From Ancistrus triradiatus (Eukaryota; Chordata; Actinopteri; Siluriformes; Loricariidae), in the NCBI GenBank assembly GCA_025084515.1, contig JAJAGP010000044.1, positions 722,409 through 786,408 on the forward strand: a stretch of DNA of 64,000 bases, written 5' to 3'. A program made the translations under genes and the position numbers. The notes under the pieces were generated by a model that was given only the letters and a program-made list of their open reading frames with translations, was not told the DNA's origin and did no database searches. How positions within the stretch are numbered: position 1 is the stretch's first letter; each line of letters opens with the position of its first letter. Shown here one piece after another: positions 57,428 through 64,000 of this stretch.

Positions 57428-59053
57428 TACAGTGCCTTGCAAAAGTATTCGGCCCTCTTGAACTTTTCAACCTTTTGCCACATTTCAGACTTCAAACATA
57501 AAGATATGAAATTGTAATTTTTTGTGAAGAATCAACAACAAGTGGAACACAATCATGAAGTGCAACAAAATTTATTGGATATTTTAAACTCTTTTTAGAA
57601 ATAAAAAACTGAAAAGTGGGGCATGCAAAATTATTCGGCCCCTTTACTTTCAGTGCAGCAAACTCACTCCAGCAGTTCAGTGAGGATCTCTGAATGATCC
57701 AATGTTGATCTAAATGACTGATGATGATAAACAGAATCCACCTGTGTGTAATCAAGTCTCCGTATAAATGCACATGCTCTGTGATAGTCTCAGAGTTCTG
57801 TTTAAAGCGCAGAGAGCATCATGAAGACCAAAGAACACACCAGGCAGGTCCGAGATACTGTTGTGGAGAAGTTTAAAGCCGGATTTGGATACAAAAAGAT
57901 TTCCCAAGCTTTAAAACATCTCAAGGAGCACTGTGCAAGCGATCATATTGAAATGGAAGGAGTATCAGACCACTGCAAATCTACCAAACCCGGCCGTCCC
58001 TCTAAACCTTCAGCTCAAAGAAACAGAAGACTGATCAGAGATGCAGCCAAGAGGCCCATGATCACTCTGGATGAACTGCAGAAATCTACAGCTGAGGTGG
58101 GAGACTCTGTCCATAGGACAACAATCAGTCATACACACTGCACAAATCTGGCCTTTGTATGGAAGAGTGGCAAGAAGAAAGCCATTTCTCAAAGATATCC
58201 ATAAAAAGTTTGCCACAAGCCACCTGGGAGACACACCAAACATGTGGAAGAAGGTGCTCTGGTCAGACGAACTTTTTGGCCCACAATGCAAAAACGTTAT
58301 GTTTTTTTTTCGTAAAAAGCAACACAGCTCATCACCCTGAACGCACCATCCCCACTGTCAAACATGGTGGTGGCAGCATCATGGTTTGGGCCTGCTTTTT
58401 CTTTTCAGCAGGGACAGGGGAAGATGGTTACAATTGATGGGAAGATGGATGTGAGCCAATACAGGACCATTCTGGAAGAAAACCTGTTGGAGTCTGCAAA
58501 AGACCTGAGACTGGGACGGAGATTTATCTTCCAACAAGACAATGATCCAAAACATAAAGCAAAACCTACAATGGAGTGGTTCACAAATAAACGTATCCAG
58601 GTGTTAGAATGGCCAAGTCAAAGTCCAGACCTGAATCCAATCGGGAATCTGTGGAAAGAGCTGAAAACTGATGTTCACAAACGCTCTCCATCCAACCTCA
58701 CTGAGCTCCAGCTGTTATGCAAGGAAGAATGGGCAAAAACTTCAGTCTCTCGATGTGCAAAACTGATAGAGACATCCCCCAAGCGACTTGCAGCTGTAAT
58801 CGCAGCAAAAGGTGGCGCTACAAAGTATTAACGCAAGGGGGCCGAATAATTTTGCACGCCCCACTTTTCAGTTTTTTATTTCTAAAAAAAGTTTTAAATA
58901 TCCAATAAATTTTGTTCCACTTCACGATTGTGTCCCACTTGTTGTTGATTCTTCACAAAAAAACTACAATTTCATATCTTTATGTTTGAAGTCTGAAATG
59001 TGGCAAAAGGTTGAAAAGTTCAAGGGAGCCAAATACTTTTTCCAGGCACTGTA
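57428..59053 (+). mobile_element. Tc1-like transposon, family 3, full length
   Basis: Starts TA-CAGTGCCTTGCAAAAGTATT and ends AATACTTTTTCCAGGCACTG-TA, with inverted ends of about 200 bp. 1.6 kb; the best-preserved transposon of the window. A (TA)n run follows at 59052. Confidence 0.9.
57821..58831 (+). pseudogene. Tc1 transposase, nearly full length (family 3)
   Basis: ATG at 57821 to TAA at 58831, 337 codons if undisturbed, the normal Tc1 length. Helix-turn-helix region: KTKEHTRQVRDTVVEKFKAG, FGYKKISQALKHLKEH, STKPGRPSKPSAQRNRRL. Frame is lost near 58120-58200 (stop at 58204) and regained by 58364. Catalytic blocks: WSDELFG, FIFQQDNDPKHKAKPTMEW and SPDLNPIGNLWKEL. The third catalytic glutamate is glycine (GGG for GAG), so it would be inactive even without the frame breaks. 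Ends AAKGGATKY. Confidence 0.87.
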
Positions 59054-59917
59054 TATATATATATATATACACATAACAAATGCATAACAAATTGTTTGCT
59101 AATACTTCATACATCAGGCTAAATCCCATTGCTTTATTTACATCTTTACTCAGGGGACTCCAAGGTCAAGTGGCAATCCAAAGCACTATATTTTCCTTGT
59201 TCATCTTGTGGCTAGAGTCAAAGATCTCCCATGGCTATACATTGCTGTAGCATCTCATGCTCATCTCTCCCAGGCTGTGAAGAAGAGGCATGCTGTTTAC
59301 CTTGCATCACTGCAAAGTCTTCATTTTCATCATGATAGTGTTTCTTAGCTGTCCGTGCTTTGATTTTTGAACAATTTAGTAGACTTGTATTTATTTGATT
59401 CAGCTTCCGATTAGGTAGAATTTTACGTGGTTTGCATCATCGTGCAGAACTCTCCTAATGAGGCATCAACACAGCTATACACAAAGAAACGGTGCATCAG
59501 TTCAGTCTTCATTTTCCCTTGTGCCAAAATTTACTGTTCCTTTCACTGCTTCACAGATGACTGAACATGTTTTAAAGTTTGGAAATGTGAAGTAACCCAG
59601 TTATGGTTTCTGCTCCACAAACATTGGTGTATGCTTGTTCCTCCTTTACAGGAGAGAATTTTCCCCTAAGGTCTTTATGCCTCATGATTTGTTTGCTACC
59701 TGTTTTTTCAGTCATTAGCAAAAGGAGTTTCTCACAATACAGCATGATGTTATTTTGTGTGGTTCCTCAAGCCTATGAATAATCCCAGTATTCTGGGACA
59801 CGGGACATGTATTCCTGGACTTACACATACATAATGTAAGCTTTAACACACCATATGAAAGGCTTTGGTTGTAAATGCAGACAGTTCTGTGTCTGGAATC
59901 CATGGGAGCAGATAACG

Positions 59918-59977
<60 letters not shown>

Positions 59978-61071
59978 CAAGAGAAAGACAGAGGAAGGAA
60001 TGTCTTACAGATAAAAATTGTATGCTGTCACAGGAACAACAAGAACAGTCTTAGACGTTTACACCCTTGTGTATTTCTAAAACAAAAGACACGCACACTC
60101 TAATAGTCATACACAAGTGGGACTATAACTCAACAGAAGCAGAAATGAAATGAATAAACAGGTTGCTGAGAAAGCTGCAGTAGACTCATTTCTATTCCGA
60201 TATTGCTCTATAACTATATGCTTCAGAAGTAATTCTTACCTTAAGGAGACATATTACTATTTATATGTTTATAAAGCTCTAGAAGCTGGATGCAAATAAA
60301 TGACTGGTGATTTTGATCCACTAAAATGGAGCTTATTTTTTTAATTTTGTTACTTTCTTTATGAATGTTTGTAGGATGTAGGGTGGTGCACTCTTTTCAC
60401 ACTTTCTAGCAAACAAAAATTATAAAACAGTGTTAATTTGCGTGCCGTTGACGGTAAAATAAAACTGTAATAACCTCAAAACTAAACAATATAATATATG
60501 CATTATACAGCAGTAGGAGAGGGTTAGGGTTACATGGTATTATCACTAAGAACACATACGAATAAGGGCTATGTTTCATTAACACTACTATTGTCAGCAT
60601 TTGTGTCAAAGTTAGGGAAAATATTAAATGAGTACTAATTGCATACCAAATCTCATATAATTGAGAAGTATGAAACTAGCCAGTTTGATTTTGTTTATAA
60701 ATTATGGAGTGCAGTGGTTCTTATAACACATTATTTCATCCTTTTTCAAAACATATTATTTTTGTTCTTCTGTTGTATGTGGATTTTAATTGGATTGCTT
60801 GACTACTTCATTCTGTCTTGGTCTGCTATCAGCCTTGGCTCAGTGTTCTTCATTATTACCATGGCAACTAGGACCTTTGAAACTCTCTCCAAATAATACA
60901 GTTTAGTTACGGGTCTTGGCTCTGTACTTCCTTAATTATCTTTGTGACAAGACAATACAGTAGGAACACATAGTTTGGAGTATTTCTAAGAATTGTCCCT
61001 ACAAATTTAAATGCTTTCATACTTAGTTGCTTAAACAGACACGTAAATGTCGAAACCCTTTAAGTATAAAG
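59054..61071. other. Unassigned DNA before the retrotransposon
   Basis: No gene supported. An 85-codon hydrophobic open frame (60639-60896 plus) has no family features. A CA repeat is listed separately. Confidence 0.5.
59920..59974. repeat. (CA)n microsatellite
   Basis: About 27 uninterrupted AC units. Confidence 0.97.
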
Positions 61072-61443
61072 TGTAACGCGGGTGTAGAGGTAAGAGACAC
61101 ACGCTGACTGAGGAGATAATGATCGATAGTTTTATTGAAGCAAAGGACACACTAATGAGCAAGCACAGAAGAGTGGAGCTAAAGACCTGGTAGAAGACCA
61201 CGAGGCATAGCAAGGTGGAATGGTAACTGCTGAGTATATATAGGAGGTGGTAATGAGGCACCGGTGGATAATCAGTATTCAGGAGACAATGAGCGTGGTT
61301 GAGTGCGGGTGCGATCTGCAGAGCCGGCGTCATGTGACGTTGAGCGTGGCTGAGAGCGGGTGCGATCTGCAGAGCCGGCGTCATGTGATGTTGAGCGTGG
61401 CTGAGAGCGAGTGTGATCCGTAGAGCCGGTCGCGGGCGTGACA
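61072..61443 (-). mobile_element. 3' LTR of the gypsy element
   Basis: On the minus strand it begins TGTCACGCCCGCG at 61443, just after a polypurine tract (GAGGGGGGGTAC), and ends CACCCGCGTTACA at 61072; 372 bp. TATATATA at 61242-61235 and AATAAA at 61136-61131 are the promoter and poly(A) signal. A roughly 64-bp unit is repeated in tandem at the start (GAGCCGGCGTCATGTGA...). Confidence 0.8.
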
Positions 61444-61984
61444 GTACCCCCCCTCGAAGGACTCGTACAGGCGGAGGCCCCGCTGGGGTCGACGACCCGA
61501 GGCCCCAAAGTGGACCGGCGAGGACGACCACGAGGCCTGGGTGCAGGGCAGTCGGGATGAGCCGAGTGAAACTCCCGGATGAGGAGTGGATCCAGGATGT
61601 CCTCCGCACCAACCCAGCATTGCTCCTCCGGGCCATACCCCTCCCAATCGACGAGGTACTGGATGCGCAAACCCCGCTGACGAGAGTCCAGCAGACGGCG
61701 GACCGATAAAGTGTGAGCATCCCCTTGGCCGTCAGGCGGGGGCTGATCCAACGGATCTGCTTCATCCAGTGGCCCTGGGACCCAAGGTTTGAGAAGAGAG
61801 ACATGGAAGGTAGGACATACACGAAGATGAGAAGGCAAGTCGAGACGATATGTCACATCATTGATTTGCTTAAGGACACGATAAGGACCCAAATAACGAG
61901 GTGAGAGTGGGGTACTTCCCTGCAAATGTCGGAGATCCCTCGCTGACAGCCATACCCGATCTCCAGGTTGATAGACCGGTAAAT
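61272..61984 (-). pseudogene. pol: Gypsy integrase tail with chromodomain
   Basis: After the deletion the frame reads a PGDRVWLSARDLRH-like segment and SPRYLGPYRVLKQINDVTYR (the GPY/F-like module), then LRVCPTFHVSLLKP. The chromodomain follows: VRRLLDSRQRGLRIQYLVDW, EGYGPEEQCWV and ILDPLLIREFHSAHP. Chromodomains guide integration to marked chromatin in this clade (family knowledge). The frame continues through the polypurine tract into the LTR and ends at 61272 after a repeated SQPRSTSHDAGSADRTR unit. Confidence 0.87.
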
Positions 61985-62514
61985 GAGTGTTTAGAACCCT
62001 CTAACCAATGTCTCCATTCTTCCAAAGCCAATTTGATGGCCAATAACTCCCTGTCCCCGACATCGTAGTTTCGTTCTGCTGGGGTAAGTTTGTGAGAGTA
62101 GAAGGCAATCGGACGTAGTTTAGGAGGGTTTCCCAGACGTTGCGAGAGAACAGCTCCAATTCCCACTGAAGAAGTGTCAACCTCCAGAACAAAAGGATGT
62201 TCAGGATCCGGATGTCCCAGGACCGGGGCTTGAGTGAAGGCTTCTTTGAGAGCGGCAAAGGCCTGCTCGGCCTCCTTGGACCATTGAAGAGCCAGAGGCT
62301 TATCCCGCAAGAGCGACGTCAGAGGGGCTGTCATTCTACTGAAGTTCCGGATGAACCGGCGGTAGAAATTTGCAAAACCGAGAAACCGTTGGAGCTCTTT
62401 GACCGTCTTGGGTGCAGGCCATGATAGAACAGCAGCAACCTTGGTGTCGTCCATAGCCACGCCAGAGGGAGAAATGATATACCCCAGATAATGGATGGAC
62501 TGAGTATAAAACAC
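61985..62514 (-). pseudogene. pol: Gypsy RT connection and RNase H, frameshifted
   Basis: Continues pol in another frame: HYLGYIISPSGVAMDDTKVA, LQRFLGFANFYRRFIRNFS (RT thumb), then LQWSKEAEQAFAALK and the RNase H start PFVLEVDTSSVGIGAVLSQR. RPIAFYSHKLTPAERNYD and GDRELLAIKLALEEWRHWLE follow, ending at GSKHSF. There the sequence jumps directly into the distal integrase region, so the last part of RNase H and the integrase zinc finger and catalytic core are deleted. Confidence 0.88.
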
Positions 62515-64000
62515 ATTTTTCGGCCTTTACCCGCAGATGATGCGACAGGAGCCTCTCCAGAACCTTGCGGACGTGATCAATGTGAGTATCTAGATCCGGT
62601 GAGAAGATCAGAATATCATCAAGATAAACAACAACAAAACGCCCCAGCATATCACGAAGAACGTCATTTATGAACGCCTGAAAGACAGAGGGGGCGTTGG
62701 CTAGACCAAAGGGCATTACCAAATATTCATAATGTCCAGAGCTGGTGCTGAATGCAGTTTTCCACTCGTCACCTTCCTTCATGCGAATCAGATTGTAGGC
62801 ATTACGAAGGTCTAGTTTGGTAAACCATTGCGTGTCACGGAGTAATTCAAGGGCTGCTGGCACCAGGGGTAGCGGATAAGCATACTTTTTAGTGATAAGG
62901 TTCAACCGCCTGTAGTCAATAGTGGGACGCAGCCCCGAGTCCTTCTTGGGGACGAAGAAGAACCCTGCCGAGACCGGTGAAGTGGACGGACGAATGAAAC
63001 CCAGGGCCAAATATTCTGTGATATACTCCTGCATAGCTTTCTCTTCAGCCGGCGACAGGGGATACAACCGGGCTTTAGGCAAAGGTGAGTCAGGGATGAG
63101 ATCTATGGCGCAATCGTAAGCTCGATGGGGTGGCAAGCACGCCACAGTCCCCTCTCCAAAGACAGCTGCCAGATCCTGATACTCACCGGGCACGTTGCAA
63201 GGCAGAGGGGTGTCAGTCACTGGTAGAGAGTTGATCTGGAGCGCGGGGCGACAAAGGCAGTTCTGCTGGCAGAATGGAGACCAACGGAGGAGCTCTCGTG
63301 AAGACCAGGAGATATGAGGATCATGGAGATGGAGCCAGGGAATGCCCAGGATGATGGGGTATGCCAGGAAGGCCACTGGAAACAGCAAGATAGATTCCAC
63401 ATGAGTAGCACTGGTGAGCAGGCATAAAGGTTCGGTGACCTTAGTAAGAAATCCAGAGCCAAGAGGCTGTCCATCCGCAGTAGTGATGCGCCGATTCGAG
63501 AGAAGAGGTGTGCATGGTATGTTCCATTGAGTGATGAGATGATCGGCGATGAAGTTCCCCTTGGCACCGGAATCAATCAGGGCTGTAAGGGAGAGCTCCA
63601 CGTGAGCCAGTCGTAGGACAACAGGTAAAGTGAAAGAAGGAATGAGAGGGTTTTGACTCACCCAGGGTGTGCGTGTCTTCGGCCCAGCACGCACTGTTGA
63701 GGAACCACGAGAGGGAGCCAGATCACAGTTGGATCGAAGGTGACGGTTGGACCCACAATAGCAGCAAAGCCCCATCTCGAAGCGACGGCGACGTTCCTCC
63801 GATGGTAGGTGAGTACCCACAAGTTCCATGTCCTCTAGAGGCGGTGAAGGGTCTCTGGCAGCAGATGAGGGAGGCGGACGCGAAGTCGAGGCCGGCCGGG
63901 TTTGCAGAAGCTGGTCCATCCGGATAGCCAGAGTGATAAGGTCCTCCAAAGCCAGATCAAGATCGCGTCCTACCAGTTCCCTTCGTAGTTCGGGACGCAA
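62506..64000 (-). pseudogene. pol: Gypsy gag end, protease and RT (open at right edge)
   Basis: One continuous frame from the window edge. Counting from the first Met near the edge: residues 79-92 CCYCGSNRHLRSNC, a CCHC nucleic-acid-binding knuckle ending gag. Residues 141-146 LIDSGA are the aspartic protease active site. From about 300 the RT follows: GLRPTIDYRRLN, TKLDLRNAYNLI, MPFGLANAPSVFQ and the active site VVYLDDILIF. The fused gag-pol frame without a separate gag stop is normal in several gypsy clades. A one-base change near 62510 ends the correct frame just after the RT palm. Confidence 0.88.

Larger units (their letters stand above)
61072..64000 (-). mobile_element. Ty3/gypsy chromodomain retrotransposon, 3' part
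   Basis: Minus-strand order: gag C-terminus with zinc knuckle, protease, reverse transcriptase, RNase H, integrase C-terminal part with chromodomain, polypurine tract and 3' LTR. The 5' LTR and most of gag lie beyond 64000. Base composition is clearly more GC-rich than the host DNA. It is defective: a frameshift in RT near 62510 and loss of the integrase zinc finger and DDE core at about 61985. The left 5-bp target duplication would be within ATAAAG (61066-61071); its partner is outside the window. Confidence 0.92.

Noticed and set aside
59715..59975. Open frame of repeated Cys-Val
   Set aside because: Translation of the (CA)n microsatellite.
60639..60896. Hydrophobic 85-codon open frame
   Set aside because: The hydrophobicity comes from T-rich DNA; no family motif and no exon borders in phase were found.
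1..64000. CRISPR arrays, operons, phage or plasmid modules
   Set aside because: No regularly spaced short repeats, no bacterial-type gene packing and no ribosome-binding sites; exon-intron structure shows a vertebrate genome.

Overview
The window is vertebrate nuclear DNA, almost certainly from a teleost fish. It has split genes with GT-AG introns, AT-rich introns and intergenic DNA, fish-type Tc1/mariner transposons in large number, tRNA-derived SINEs, L2-like LINE relics and dinucleotide microsatellites. The heavy load of Tc1-like elements would suit a catfish or related ostariophysan, but that is a guess. There is no bacterial-style operon, CRISPR array or phage-like island.

Two host genes are present, tail to tail. 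On the plus strand the 3' half of gamma-parvin (parvg) runs from the left edge (about 40) to a stop codon at 9757. Eight coding exons are visible, and their splice phases close exactly into a 190-residue C-terminal segment ending with the second calponin-homology domain. A possible spliced 3' UTR exon starts at 18919. On the minus strand the complete coding region of shisal1 (shisa-like 1, KIAA1644) runs from 54189 to 38920 in three exons: signal peptide, cysteine-rich ectodomain, and transmembrane segment plus proline-rich tail (204 residues). The human orthologues PARVG and SHISAL1 are also neighbours, on 22q13, so the pair looks like conserved synteny.

Nearly everything else recognisable is mobile DNA. 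At least ten Tc1/mariner-like families can be separated by their terminal repeats or transposase relics. Seven copies belong to one family (ends CAGTGGTGCTTGAAAGTTTG), including one copy split by another transposon, one palindromic chimera and one 406-bp internally deleted MITE-like form. None of the transposases is intact. Other elements are a hairpin-bearing MITE (56860-57295), a mariner-like MITE (41059-41267), L2/Rex-type LINE fossils, three near full-length tRNA-SINE copies and a fragment, copies of a second tRNA-like repeat, and a probable 1.16-kb solo LTR in shisal1 intron 1.

The right end (61072-64000, minus strand) is the 3' part of a Ty3/gypsy chromodomain retrotransposon. It shows gag zinc knuckle, protease, RT, RNase H, chromodomain and 3' LTR, but the RT is frameshifted and the integrase catalytic core is deleted.

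I found no convincing undescribed biological system. The most unusual structures are two long near-perfect palindromes (40452-40533 and 56972-57104), the palindromic Tc1 chimera (20503-21916), the candidate solo LTR and the retrotransposon reading frame that runs through its polypurine tract into the LTR.
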